Source: Pedobacter sp. WC2423 (GTDB taxonomy: Bacteria; Bacteroidota; Bacteroidia; Sphingobacteriales; Sphingobacteriaceae). From it: DNA of 64,000 nt. Every line of letters starts with the position of its first letter. The first letter of the stretch is position 1. The notes beneath the pieces are model-generated. The model was not told the origin of the DNA. It saw nothing but the letters and a program-made list of their open reading frames with translations, and made no database searches. This document shows positions 53,234 to 62,694 of this stretch, piece after piece. Made by a program: the position numbers and the translations under genes. Location: NCBI RefSeq assembly GCF_040822065.1, contig NZ_CP162005.1, positions 1,178,001 to 1,242,000 of the forward strand, read 5' to 3'.

Positions 53234-54295
53234 TTAATTAAAGAGACTGCCGCATTTTGTATTTAAAAGAGCTTCGAATGAAATTTCTTCCTGTTTGATA
53301 AACCCTTTTGAAGGTAATGATCCATTGGCTACCATTTCTACCACTGCAACAATACTTGCTGCTGTAGTCCAGGAAATCGCTCTCCAGGAATTACCATTTA
53401 ATTCAATCGGGCCATAAGATCTGCAAAACTCATTGCGTTTCAATTCATTGTTTTTCCATCCTTCGGCATCTGCATAGATAATCACAACATCTTCATCGAC
53501 CGGAGGTTTTGCGTTTTTAAGAATATCTTCCAATCGTTGTTTATCTTCCTTCATATGTAATTCATTAATCAGGAAGTTCATCAGGTCACAATGTCCGGGA
53601 TAACGAATGGTTTTGTAATCAAGTCTGTCCAGTTTACCGGCATAGGTTTCACACATCGTGCCCAAACCACCAGAGGTATAAAAAGCTTCATATAAAGCGC
53701 CATTAATCTGGATAGCTTCTTTGCCTTGTAAAGAAGGCACCATTTTTCGCTGACCATGGTGAATGGCTTCAGCATCATTAATATATTCATTGACTACACC
53801 AGCTGCAGACCAGTTAAAAGCATAACCCATTGCGCCGTTCGGATATTTTGGTAAAGCACCCACACGCATATCAATTGATCTTAGTTTCTCAAAATCTTTT
53901 CCCAGATGAGCACCAATAATACCTATTAATCCTGGTGCAAGACCACATTGAGGAGCCATTACAGCCGTAGCTGTTTCACTTAATTTTCTGATTTCATTGG
54001 TGGTAGGAACGTCTTCAGTTAAATCAAAATAATGTTTTCCCAATTGGTGCGCGATTCTTGCAATCGGACTATTTAAGAAAAACGGCAGGGCGGAAACCAC
54101 CGCATCAAATTGACCGATCATCTTTTCCATTAAAACCAGATCAGATACATCTCCAGTGGCAATAGTGAATGGAAGCTCATAATCATAATGTGGAGCTTGT
54201 TTGTCCATTCCGGTCACTTCGAACTGGTCGCTTAGCAATGTGGCTACCAGCGTACCTACCTTGCCAAGGCCCAGGCTTAAAATTTTATTGATCAT
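53234..54295 (-). CDS. Saccharopine dehydrogenase family protein
   Basis: 353 residues from ATG 54295 (MINKILSLGLGKVG, Rossmann GLGKVG at the start). A frame extension to 54343 would run into the divergent regulator's promoter and has unlikely sequence. Motifs: MDKQAPHYDYE, VVSALPFFLNSPIA, CGLAPGLIGIIG, and SGGLGTMCETYAGK in the catalytic domain. It should split saccharopine to alpha-aminoadipate semialdehyde and glutamate, feeding the aldehyde dehydrogenase two genes on. The lysine-ketoglutarate reductase needed before it is not in this window. First gene of the operon, divergent from LysR. Confidence 0.9.
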   Translation of the reverse strand: MINKILSLGLGKVGTLVATLLSDQFEVTGMDKQAPHYDYELPFTIATGDVSDLVLMEKMIGQFDAVVSALPFFLNSPIARIAHQLGKHYFDLTEDVPTTNEIRKLSETATAVMAPQCGLAPGLIGIIGAHLGKDFEKLRSIDMRVGALPKYPNGAMGYAFNWSAAGVVNEYINDAEAIHHGQRKMVPSLQGKEAIQINGALYEAFYTSGGLGTMCETYAGKLDRLDYKTIRYPGHCDLMNFLINELHMKEDKQRLEDILKNAKPPVDEDVVIIYADAEGWKNNELKRNEFCRSYGPIELNGNSWRAISWTTAASIVAVVEMVANGSLPSKGFIKQEEISFEALLNTKCGSLFN

Positions 54296-54344
54296 TATAA
54301 AGTTTATTTGGTTTACAATCTCAAATATCATTAGTTTTACCATT

Positions 54345-54363
54345 AGTAATAATTCTGATTACT
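54345..54363. promoter_or_regulatory. LysR-type operator palindrome
   Basis: AGTAAT-N7-ATTACT, a perfect 6-bp inverted repeat containing the LysR T-N11-A pattern, in the 74-base gap between the divergent lysine operon and the LysR gene. Confidence 0.55.
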
Positions 54364-54369
54364 TAAACC

Positions 54370-55260
54370 ATGATAAGTATCACTAATCAAATAGAACTAC
54401 GCCATCTCAATTACTTTAAGTTACTGGCCGAGGAACTGCATTACCGGAAAGCGGCTGAAAAGTTATTTATATCACAGTCGGCTTTGAGCCAGCAGATTAA
54501 ACAACTCGAACAATACCTGGGACATTCATTATTTGACAGGAATAACAAACGTGTGGTTTTAAATGAGGCCGGGAAACTCTTTTATAAAGATGCCGTTCAG
54601 GTTATTCAGAAAATGCAAATAGCTGTCAATAATGTACAGCTATTGCAAAAAGGGAATACCGGACAACTTGGAATTAGCTTTGTAGCCTCGGCAATGCAGT
54701 CTATATTACCTGTTTTACTCAAAAAATTCAACAATGATTGCCCTAATATTGAATTCCATTTAGAAGAATTAACCAATAAAGAGCAGCTGCTGGCTTTAGA
54801 AAAAGGAGATATTGATCTTGGGTTTATGCGTTCTAACCAGGTAGGGCAAGATATGATGATCAAAAGTGTATACAAAGAAACCTTTACGCTGGTATTGCCA
54901 GCAGCTCATCCCATGTCTGCCCGGGATTTCAAACATATAGGGGAGTTAAAAGATGAATCTTTTATTCTTTTCCCGAATGATCAGAGTCAGCTTTATTATC
55001 AGCAGATTATTAATTTATGCGCCGATCAGGGCTTTACCCCAAAGCTTTCACATCGCTCTATCCATGCACCAACTATATTCAAACTCGTAGAGAACGGGAT
55101 GGGACTTTCTATTATTCCAACTTCCTTAGCTACCTCAGGGAATCCAGGGATTAAATTTATAGAACTGAAAAATATACCCCAGCAAACGGAGCTGTATGCG
55201 GTATGGAAAAAGATCAATGATAACCCCGCGTTGCCTTATTTATTAGAAATGCTTGTCTGA
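54370..55260 (+). CDS. LysR-family transcriptional regulator
   Basis: 296 residues. N-terminal winged HTH (LRHLNYFKLLAEELHYRKAAEKLFISQSALSQQIKQLEQ...), then a periplasmic-binding-like effector domain (GQLGISFVASAM, LGFMRSNQVGQDMMI, SIHAPTIFKLVENGMG). Divergence from the lysine operon makes it the likely activator, with a pathway intermediate such as lysine, saccharopine or 2-aminoadipate as co-inducer (inference). The palindrome at 54345-54363 lies just before its ATG. Confidence 0.94.
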   Translation: MISITNQIELRHLNYFKLLAEELHYRKAAEKLFISQSALSQQIKQLEQYLGHSLFDRNNKRVVLNEAGKLFYKDAVQVIQKMQIAVNNVQLLQKGNTGQLGISFVASAMQSILPVLLKKFNNDCPNIEFHLEELTNKEQLLALEKGDIDLGFMRSNQVGQDMMIKSVYKETFTLVLPAAHPMSARDFKHIGELKDESFILFPNDQSQLYYQQIINLCADQGFTPKLSHRSIHAPTIFKLVENGMGLSIIPTSLATSGNPGIKFIELKNIPQQTELYAVWKKINDNPALPYLLEMLV

Positions 55261-55286
55261 CGCTATTATTATAGATATTTTTGAGG

Positions 55287-55958
55287 ATGTTGAAAATCTT
55301 TAAAGCAATCGCGTTTAGCTCCACATTCCTTTTACTATTTAATTTCAATTCTTTTGCACAGGATAAGCCTGCATTCTGGGATGATGTACAAGCTATCAAA
55401 CAATATGACAGGGTTTATGCACCTCCAAAAGACCCGATATTATTTATTGGAAGTTCTTCAATCAGGTTATGGGTTGATTTTACGCATACATTTAAAGATT
55501 ATACGGTATTGAACAGAGGCATAGGTGGTGCAGTGACCAGCGATGTAGACCGTTACCTGGAAGACATTGTATTTCCTTACCATCCAAAACAGCTAATCAT
55601 CTATATAGGGGAAAATGATCTGATTAAAGCAGCTTCAGGAGAGGAAGTATTCCAGAGCTTTAAAAAGCTTTATACTGATATAAGAGTGAAACTACCAGTA
55701 GTTCCTCTAGTTTATATAGCGATCAAAGCGAGTCCTTCCAGGGCACAATACTTATCAAAAGGGATAAAAGCCAATCAATTAGTTCAAGAATTTTTAAAAG
55801 GACAAAAAAATACTGTATTTCTTGATATCTATAAGCCTATGTTTGATAAAAAAGGACAAATGCAGCCTCAATTATTTAAAGAAGATATGCTGCATATGAA
55901 TGCTGCCGGATATGAAATCTGGAATAAATTACTGAAACCTTACTTATTAAAAGATTAA
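55287..55958 (+). CDS. Secreted SGNH/GDSL-type hydrolase
   Basis: 223 residues from ATG 55287, preceded by GAGG; an in-frame TTG at 55281 is less likely. Signal peptide (IFKAIAFSSTFLLLFNF, cleavage near SFAQD). SGNH blocks: I LFIGSSSIRLW (Ser), II NRGIGGAV (Gly), III YIGENDL (Asn), V DMLHMNAAGY (Asp-x-x-His). It is a secreted esterase or lipase-like enzyme of unknown substrate. It follows LysR by 26 bases on the same strand and may be co-transcribed. Confidence 0.92.
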   Translation: MLKIFKAIAFSSTFLLLFNFNSFAQDKPAFWDDVQAIKQYDRVYAPPKDPILFIGSSSIRLWVDFTHTFKDYTVLNRGIGGAVTSDVDRYLEDIVFPYHPKQLIIYIGENDLIKAASGEEVFQSFKKLYTDIRVKLPVVPLVYIAIKASPSRAQYLSKGIKANQLVQEFLKGQKNTVFLDIYKPMFDKKGQMQPQLFKEDMLHMNAAGYEIWNKLLKPYLLKD

Positions 55959-56188
55959 GATAAAAAGGTGATGCTGTTTTCTGACTAAAAAACAAACAAA
56001 ACTTATAATTCATTCTATCCTGTAAAACCAGTTGTTCGTCGGTGTGTTTCAACCGCTGGTCAATTTCTGCTATCCGGAATTCCTTATTTGACTATTTTGG
56101 CCTTATACTCGATTGTTAACAGACAATAAATGTATTTAAAACTCAGCTTAAATTGCATTCATGTGATGAAAATCTGGGTATTCGCTAA

Positions 56189-56216
56189 TATCTTTGTTTA
56201 ACAAAAATGTCAAACA
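56189..56216 (+). promoter_or_regulatory. TetR promoter and operator
   Basis: Exact TAnnTTTG box TATCTTTG (56189-56196) overlapped by the palindrome TGTTTAAC-AAAAAT-GTCAAACA (56195-56216, arms matching in 7 of 8). Its position over the start of transcription suits repression by the TetR protein encoded 23 bases downstream. Confidence 0.65.
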
Positions 56217-56238
56217 ATAATATTAAAAAGAAGTTACA

Positions 56239-56832
56239 ATGCCAGTAAAAGATAAAGGAACAGAGCAACTTATTAAAGATACTGCCAAAAAGATATTTTT
56301 TGCAGACGGAAAGCTGCATGCCACGACACAAGATATTGCTGACGCTGCAGGTGTAAACAGAACACTTGTACACTATTATTTCAGATCCAGAAAACTATTA
56401 TTTGAGCAGGTTACCGAAGAGGCTATGAATGAACTGCGCCAGATGATGTCAGATGCCTTTACAGGAAAGCTGACATTTAAAGAAAAATTAAAGAAACTGA
56501 TTCATGTTTTTATGGATCAGACAATCGCATACCCTTACCGGGAATTGTTTCTGATTACCGAGACTAACCGTCATCATCCAGCACATGCAGACGAAGTTCA
56601 TGATATGCATACCAAACCGTTTCTGGAAGAGATAAAGAAAGAAATGGACAACGGAAACATCCAGACAATGGATCCCCGTCATTATATGATGAACCTGTTT
56701 GCTTTAATGGCTTATCCTTTGCTATCAGCTAATCTGAATAAAAGTTTCCTGAAAGTAAGTGATCAGGAATATCATAAACTAATGAAACAAAGAAAGCAGC
56801 TCATTTTTGAGATGATCTATCCCACAAAATAA
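56239..56832 (+). CDS. TetR-family repressor of the RND efflux operon
   Basis: 197 residues. N-terminal HTH with KIFFADGKLHATTQDIADAAGVNRTLVHYYFRSR (split: ATTQDIADAAG / VNRTLVHYYF) and a helical ligand-binding C-terminal domain. It lies 54 bases upstream of the efflux genes on the same strand, so it probably represses itself and them from the operator at 56195-56216. Confidence 0.94.
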   Translation: MPVKDKGTEQLIKDTAKKIFFADGKLHATTQDIADAAGVNRTLVHYYFRSRKLLFEQVTEEAMNELRQMMSDAFTGKLTFKEKLKKLIHVFMDQTIAYPYRELFLITETNRHHPAHADEVHDMHTKPFLEEIKKEMDNGNIQTMDPRHYMMNLFALMAYPLLSANLNKSFLKVSDQEYHKLMKQRKQLIFEMIYPTK

Positions 56833-56885
56833 ATCGTACCCTATATAAATTCACAATAGACACCAATCAGCAAGAAAAAGTAAAT

Positions 56886-58049
56886 ATGAAAACATCAATA
56901 CAGATTGGGCTCCTGTTCCTTACAGGATTAACCCTCGCCTCATGTGGCAACGATAAAAATAAAGCGGCACAGGCCGCAGCCGCAGCCGGGCAGGTTAAGG
57001 AATACAAAGTCCTGAAACTGGAACCCAGATCTGCTACATTAAATACAGACTATCCTGCAAGTATACAAGGGCAGCAGAATATCGAAATCAGACCAAGAGT
57101 GGACGGATATATCGACAAAATATTTGTGGATGAAGGTGCTGTTGTAAAGATTGGTCAGCCATTATTCAAAATCAGCGCACCACAATACGAGCAGGAGGTA
57201 AGAACAGCAAATGCCAGTATCGCCAATGCGATGGCACAGCTGAATGCTGCAAAACTGGCAATCAACAAAGTAAAGCCGCTGGTAGAAAAAGATATTGTAA
57301 GTAAATATGAGCTGGAATCAGCACAATATACTTATGAATCTGCGCAGGCAGCAGTAGCGACTGCGAAAGCCAGTTTGGTTAATGCTAAAACAAATTTAGG
57401 CTTCACTACAGTAACTAGTCCTGTGAATGGGGTAGTAGGTTCTATTCCATTTCGTTTAGGAAGCCTGGTGAGCAGCACCACTGCCGATCCTTTAACTACA
57501 GTTTCGAGTATAGGTAATGTATATGCTTATTTTGCACTGAACGAAAAAATATTGTTAGACTTTACTAAAGATGGTAGTGGTTCTTTCGCACAGAAACTAG
57601 CCAGACTCCCTAAAGTTTCCTTATTGCTTTCTGACGGATCTACTTATACTGAACAAGGCCGTATAGAAACAGTCAACGGGTTAATCAATACAGCTACAGG
57701 TTCAGCAAATATCAGGGCCCGGTTCCCTAATCCTAAAGGTATTATCCGCAGTGGAAGCAGTGCAACGGTAAGAATTCCTAATGCGGTGAAAGATGCAATC
57801 CTGGTTCCTCAAAGTGCAACTTTCGAATTACAGGATAAACGTTTTGTGGTCGTTGTTGGACAGGATGGCAAGACTAAAAATGTTGCAGTAACGGTGATGG
57901 AAAATACCGCAGGTAATTTCTTCGTGGTCGAAAGCGGCTTAAAAGCAGGAGATCAAATTGTATTAGAAGGGGTAGCAACCCTAAAAGACGGCACGCAGAT
58001 CAAAGCGAATGCCGAAAACCCGGAAACTGTCTACGCAGACTTAAAATAA
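56886..58049 (+). CDS. RND efflux periplasmic adaptor (membrane fusion protein)
   Basis: 387 residues, AcrA/MexA type. Lipoprotein signal ending LTLASCGND (lipid Cys at residue 20). Biotinyl-lipoyl halves around IEIRPRVDGYIDKIFVDEG and TVTSPVNGVVGSI, with the coiled-coil hairpin between (~95-160) and beta-barrel plus membrane-proximal domains after. It joins the pump and the outer-membrane channel. First of three efflux genes. Confidence 0.95.
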   Translation: MKTSIQIGLLFLTGLTLASCGNDKNKAAQAAAAAGQVKEYKVLKLEPRSATLNTDYPASIQGQQNIEIRPRVDGYIDKIFVDEGAVVKIGQPLFKISAPQYEQEVRTANASIANAMAQLNAAKLAINKVKPLVEKDIVSKYELESAQYTYESAQAAVATAKASLVNAKTNLGFTTVTSPVNGVVGSIPFRLGSLVSSTTADPLTTVSSIGNVYAYFALNEKILLDFTKDGSGSFAQKLARLPKVSLLLSDGSTYTEQGRIETVNGLINTATGSANIRARFPNPKGIIRSGSSATVRIPNAVKDAILVPQSATFELQDKRFVVVVGQDGKTKNVAVTVMENTAGNFFVVESGLKAGDQIVLEGVATLKDGTQIKANAENPETVYADLK

Positions 58050-58055
58050 GAGCAA

Positions 58056-61000
58056 ATGTTTAAAATATTCATACAAAGACCAGTACTCTCTACGGTAATC
58101 TCTGTGATTATTGTCATTCTGGGGGTACTTGGACTCACGTCACTGCCGATTGCGCAGTATCCAGATATTGCACCACCCACAGTCAACGTTTCTGCCAATT
58201 ATAGTGGCGCAAATGCTGATGTTGTTTTAAAAAGTATTGTTATTCCGCTCGAAGAGCAGATCAATGGGGTAGAGAACATGACTTACATGACTTCTACGGC
58301 AACCAATGACGGTGCAGCCAGTATTAAAATTTACTTTAAAGTTGGAACAGATCCAGATTTAGCGGCTGTAAACGTACAAAACAGGGTATCCAGAGCAACA
58401 AGTTTATTACCAGCAGAGGTGACTCAGGCAGGGGTAACAGTAACGAAAAGCCAAAGTAGTAACCTGTTGATTTTTGCTTTATACAGTGATGATAAAACTT
58501 ATGATCAGACATTCCTGCAAAACTATGCAAAGATCAATTTAGTGCCACAAATCCAGCGTGTTACCGGAGTAGGGGACGCCACTGTATTCGGTTCTAAAGA
58601 TTATTCAATGCGTATCTGGTTAAAACCAGATATGATGCAACAATATAGTTTGATACCAAGCGATATTTCCGCTGCATTGGCAGAACAGAATATTGAAGCT
58701 GCACCAGGTAAATTTGGTGAAAATGGCAACCAGGCTTTTCAATACGTAATTAAATATAAAGGTCGTTTAACAACACCTACAGAATTTGAGAATATCATTA
58801 TTAAATCTGCTGGTAACGGTCAGCTATTACGCTTAAAGGACGTTGCTAAAGTTGAATTGGGTGCATTAAGTTATACCGCGACCATTGAAACCAATGGTAA
58901 AGAATCAGTGGGTGTGGCAATTAGTCAGACACCTGGTTCCAATGCAAGGGACGTCATCAACAATTCAAAGAAGATCATTGAAGAAGCTGCCAAAACTTTC
59001 CCTAAAGGGGTAAAGTATACTACGCTTGTCGATGTCAATGAGAATCTTGATGCTTCAATTGACAAAGTAATTCACACACTGGTTGAAGCCTTTATCCTGG
59101 TATTTATTGTTGTATTTATTTTCCTTCAGGACTTAAGGTCTACTTTGGTACCTGCAATTGCAGTACCGGTAGCAATTATTGGTACTTTCTTTTTCCTGAA
59201 CTTATTTGGTTTCACGATCAACCTATTAACTCTTTTCGCTTTAGTACTGGCCATTGGAATTGTGGTCGATGATGCGATTGTAGTCGTCGAAGCGGTCCAC
59301 GCCAAACTCGACAACGGTTATAAATCAGCCAAGAAAGCTACCATTGATGCAATGAGTGAAATATCGGGTGCGATTATTTCGATTACGCTCGTTATGGCGG
59401 CAGTATTTATTCCGGTAACCTTTATCACAGGATCTACAGGTGTATTTTACAAGCAATTCGGTATTACACTGGCAGTAGCGATTATCTTATCAGCGATTAA
59501 CGCTTTAACTTTGAGCCCTGCGCTTTGTGCCTTATTATTGAAACCGCATGCAGACGATCATAAGCATCAAAGCTTTGTACAAAGATTTTATACCGCTTTT
59601 AATGTTGCATTTGATAATTTAACCAATAAATACAAACGTTCTGTACAGTTTCTTTCAGTTAAGAAATGGATTGTGCTGGGAAGTATCGCAATTGCAGGTG
59701 CTGCTTTGTTTTACATGATGAAAACTACACCTTCGGCCTTTGTACCGGCAGAAGATCAGGGAACAATATTTGCGAATATCAGTTTACCACCGTCTTCTTC
59801 TATGGAGCGTTCAACAGCGATCGCTAAACAGGTTGATAGTATTGCACATACGATTCCGGGAGTTCAAAACACCTTACGTATTGTAGGGCAGAATTTCACC
59901 GCTGGTGCAGGTAGTGCATACAGTATGGTTATTTTGAAATTAAAAACCTGGGATGACCGTAAATTGAGTGTCGATCAGGTAATCGGACAGCTTTTTGCCA
60001 AAACAGCTGGAATCAGAGAAGCAAGTATCTTCTTTATTTCGCCTCCAACCATCCAGGGATTTGGTCAGAGTGGTGGATTTGAGTTCCAGTTACAAGATAA
60101 AGGCGGACATACCACTGATGAATTCTTCAAGGTAAATACTACGTTTCTTGCTGCACTTTCCAAACGTCCGGAGATCCAATATGCCACAACACCTTTTAAC
60201 CCTGGTTTCCCGCAATATCTGATGGATGTAAATCTGGAGAAATGTAAAGATGCGGGCGTTACTGTAAATACGGTTCTGCAGACGATGCAAGGTTATTATG
60301 GTGGATTATATGCCTCTAACTTTAACAAGTTTGGTAAGCAATACAGAGTGATGGTTCAGGCAGCAGCCGAATTCCGTGCAAATCCAGAAGGATTGAACAA
60401 AATCTTTGTGAGAAATAATGCTGGTAATATGGCACCGATCACAGAATTTGTGAAAATGACCAGGGTATATGGTCCGGAATCCATTTCAAGGTTCAACTTG
60501 TTCAGCTCTATATCCATCACAGGAGCACCTAATCCGGGCTTTAGTTCTGGTGACGCGATTAAGGCCATTCAGGAAGTAGCCGCTTCAAACTTACCTGCGG
60601 GATATGGATTTGACTTTTCAGGTTTGACCAGAGAAGAGCTGGCTTCAGGTAGTGAAACCGTATTTATCTTTGTTTTATGTCTGATCTTTGTCTACTTTTT
60701 GTTAAGTGCACAGTATGAAAGTTATATTCTTCCATTCGCTGTATTGCTATCCATTCCTTTTGGATTGGCAGGTGCTTATCTGTTTTCCATTATCTTTAAA
60801 CTGAACAGTAATATTTATCTCCAGATTTCCCTGATCATGCTGATCGGATTACTTGCCAAAAATGGTATTCTGATTGTAGAATTTGCGCTGGACCGGAGAA
60901 GAAACGGAATGCCGATTGTACAGTCAGCGATTGAAGGTGCAGTGGCACGTTTAAGGCCAATTCTGATGACTTCCTTTGCCTTTATCTTTGGTTTAGTACC

Positions 61001-61256
61001 CCTGATGTTCTCTACAGGTGCGGGTGCAGTTGGAAATAAGTCAATCGGTACCGGCGCAGTAGGTGGAATGCTTATCGGAACTCTTCTGGGTGTATTTGTG
61101 ATCCCTGTATTGTTTATCATCTTCCAGACCTTACAAGAAAAAATCAGCGGACCAGCCAGAAAAAGCTATGACGATGAGGAAGAGGAAGAAGAACATCAGA
61201 CTAAAAGGATAGCAGGTGCTGAAGAACACAAGCTTCTTGAACCACCAACTGCTTAG
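58056..61256 (+). CDS. RND multidrug efflux pump (AcrB/HAE1 type)
   Basis: 1066 residues with the standard two-fold layout of 12 helices and two large periplasmic loops. Proton-relay aspartates appear in GIVVDDAIVVVE (TM4) and the partner Lys in LLAKNGILIVEFA (TM10); the N-terminal start FIQRPVLSTVISVIIV and SLPIAQYPDIAPP are typical HAE1. The C-terminal tail is acidic (DDEEEEEEHQ). It starts 6 bases after the adaptor stop. Substrates cannot be predicted. Confidence 0.96.
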   Translation: MFKIFIQRPVLSTVISVIIVILGVLGLTSLPIAQYPDIAPPTVNVSANYSGANADVVLKSIVIPLEEQINGVENMTYMTSTATNDGAASIKIYFKVGTDPDLAAVNVQNRVSRATSLLPAEVTQAGVTVTKSQSSNLLIFALYSDDKTYDQTFLQNYAKINLVPQIQRVTGVGDATVFGSKDYSMRIWLKPDMMQQYSLIPSDISAALAEQNIEAAPGKFGENGNQAFQYVIKYKGRLTTPTEFENIIIKSAGNGQLLRLKDVAKVELGALSYTATIETNGKESVGVAISQTPGSNARDVINNSKKIIEEAAKTFPKGVKYTTLVDVNENLDASIDKVIHTLVEAFILVFIVVFIFLQDLRSTLVPAIAVPVAIIGTFFFLNLFGFTINLLTLFALVLAIGIVVDDAIVVVEAVHAKLDNGYKSAKKATIDAMSEISGAIISITLVMAAVFIPVTFITGSTGVFYKQFGITLAVAIILSAINALTLSPALCALLLKPHADDHKHQSFVQRFYTAFNVAFDNLTNKYKRSVQFLSVKKWIVLGSIAIAGAALFYMMKTTPSAFVPAEDQGTIFANISLPPSSSMERSTAIAKQVDSIAHTIPGVQNTLRIVGQNFTAGAGSAYSMVILKLKTWDDRKLSVDQVIGQLFAKTAGIREASIFFISPPTIQGFGQSGGFEFQLQDKGGHTTDEFFKVNTTFLAALSKRPEIQYATTPFNPGFPQYLMDVNLEKCKDAGVTVNTVLQTMQGYYGGLYASNFNKFGKQYRVMVQAAAEFRANPEGLNKIFVRNNAGNMAPITEFVKMTRVYGPESISRFNLFSSISITGAPNPGFSSGDAIKAIQEVAASNLPAGYGFDFSGLTREELASGSETVFIFVLCLIFVYFLLSAQYESYILPFAVLLSIPFGLAGAYLFSIIFKLNSNIYLQISLIMLIGLLAKNGILIVEFALDRRRNGMPIVQSAIEGAVARLRPILMTSFAFIFGLVPLMFSTGAGAVGNKSIGTGAVGGMLIGTLLGVFVIPVLFIIFQTLQEKISGPARKSYDDEEEEEEHQTKRIAGAEEHKLLEPPTA

Positions 61257-61284
61257 TTGATTTTAAATTTTAGAACAGAATAAG

Positions 61285-62691
61285 ATGACTCATAAATATA
61301 ACAAACAGGTTTTTGCTTTACTGGTCGCCGCAACCTTTTTTAGTGCGTGCTCGGTAACGAAAACTTACGAAACACCCCAGGTAAAAACTGATGGATTGTA
61401 TCGCGGACAAAATGTAACAGATTCTGCAACTATGGCTTCACAGCCATGGCAGACGCTGTTTACAGATGAGAAGCTAAAAGTACTGATCCAAAAAGGCCTT
61501 GACCAGAATGTAAACCTGAAAAATGCAATCCAAAACATTTTGCAGGCTCAGGCTACCTTGCAGCAGGCAAAACTGGCTTTTTTACCAACTTTGAGTGCAG
61601 ATGCAACTGCCACAAGAAGCAAACAGTCTTCTGCGGGTTTAAATTTTCCTCCAGGAATTAATATCAATACGCTGACGAATACTTATAAATTATCCATGAG
61701 TACTTCGTGGGAAGCAGATATATGGGGTAAACTGAGCAGTAGTAAACGTGCGGCTTTAGCGAAATACCTGGAAACTGATGCAGCTAAGAAAGCTGTTCAG
61801 ACGCAATTGATTGCTGATATTGCGAATAACTATTATGGATTACTGGCTTTAGATCAGCAATTGGCTATTACGCAAAAAACACTGGAAAGCAGGATTGCGA
61901 ACGTAGAAACGATGAAAGCGCTGAAAGAAGGCGCAGTAGTTAATGGTGCAGCCGTAGTACAAAGTGAGGCGAGCCGTTATGCTACTGAAGTTTCTATACC
62001 AGACTTGAAAAGAAGTATCCGTGAAACAGAGAACGCAATCAGCATATTACTGGCTGAAAATCCAGGATCTATAGACAGAAGTACTATGGAAGCACAAGCT
62101 GTTCCTTCAGATTTAGCAACCGGTGTTCCTGCGCAGTTATTACAAAACCGTCCTGATGTTCAACAGGCAGAGCTTGCTTTCAGAGGGGCATTTGAGAATA
62201 CAAATCTGGCTAAAACTTATTTCTATCCAAGTTTAACTTTAACGGCTTCTGCTGGTTTCTCAAATTTAACTTTGAAAGACTTTTTCGACCATTCTGTCTT
62301 CTATAATTTAGTAGGAGGGCTGACGCAGCCAATTTTCAACCAGGGATTAAATAAAGCACGTTTAAAAACTGCTCAGTCGGCACAAATCCAGGCATTGAAT
62401 AACTTCCAGCAAAGTTTGCTGGTTGCAGGACAAGAGGTTTCAAACGCACTTTATGCTTATCAGACGGCTGTTGAAAAGCAAGATTCAAGAGCTAAACAAG
62501 TTGCAGCACTGGTTAAAGCAGTTGATTACACACAAGACTTGTTACGCTTTAGCTCTGCGACAAACTATACTGATGTGTTAACCTCAGAACAAAGCTTATT
62601 AGCAGCACAATTGAGTGGCGTAAGTGATCATTTGCAAAAAATGCAAGCTATGGTTAATCTTTACCGTGCTTTGGGTGGTGGCTGGAAATAG
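61285..62691 (+). CDS. Outer-membrane efflux lipoprotein (NodT/OprM, TolC-like)
   Basis: 468 residues. Lipoprotein signal ending FFSACSVTK (Cys22). Two OEP repeats: the N-terminal half with WEADIWGKLSSSKRAA and the C-terminal with LLQNRPDVQQAELAFRGAF, typical of the NodT family of trimeric channels. It completes the tripartite pump. It is convergent with the NUDIX gene 3 bases away. Confidence 0.95.
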   Translation: MTHKYNKQVFALLVAATFFSACSVTKTYETPQVKTDGLYRGQNVTDSATMASQPWQTLFTDEKLKVLIQKGLDQNVNLKNAIQNILQAQATLQQAKLAFLPTLSADATATRSKQSSAGLNFPPGININTLTNTYKLSMSTSWEADIWGKLSSSKRAALAKYLETDAAKKAVQTQLIADIANNYYGLLALDQQLAITQKTLESRIANVETMKALKEGAVVNGAAVVQSEASRYATEVSIPDLKRSIRETENAISILLAENPGSIDRSTMEAQAVPSDLATGVPAQLLQNRPDVQQAELAFRGAFENTNLAKTYFYPSLTLTASAGFSNLTLKDFFDHSVFYNLVGGLTQPIFNQGLNKARLKTAQSAQIQALNNFQQSLLVAGQEVSNALYAYQTAVEKQDSRAKQVAALVKAVDYTQDLLRFSSATNYTDVLTSEQSLLAAQLSGVSDHLQKMQAMVNLYRALGGGWK

Positions 62692-62694
62692 CAC

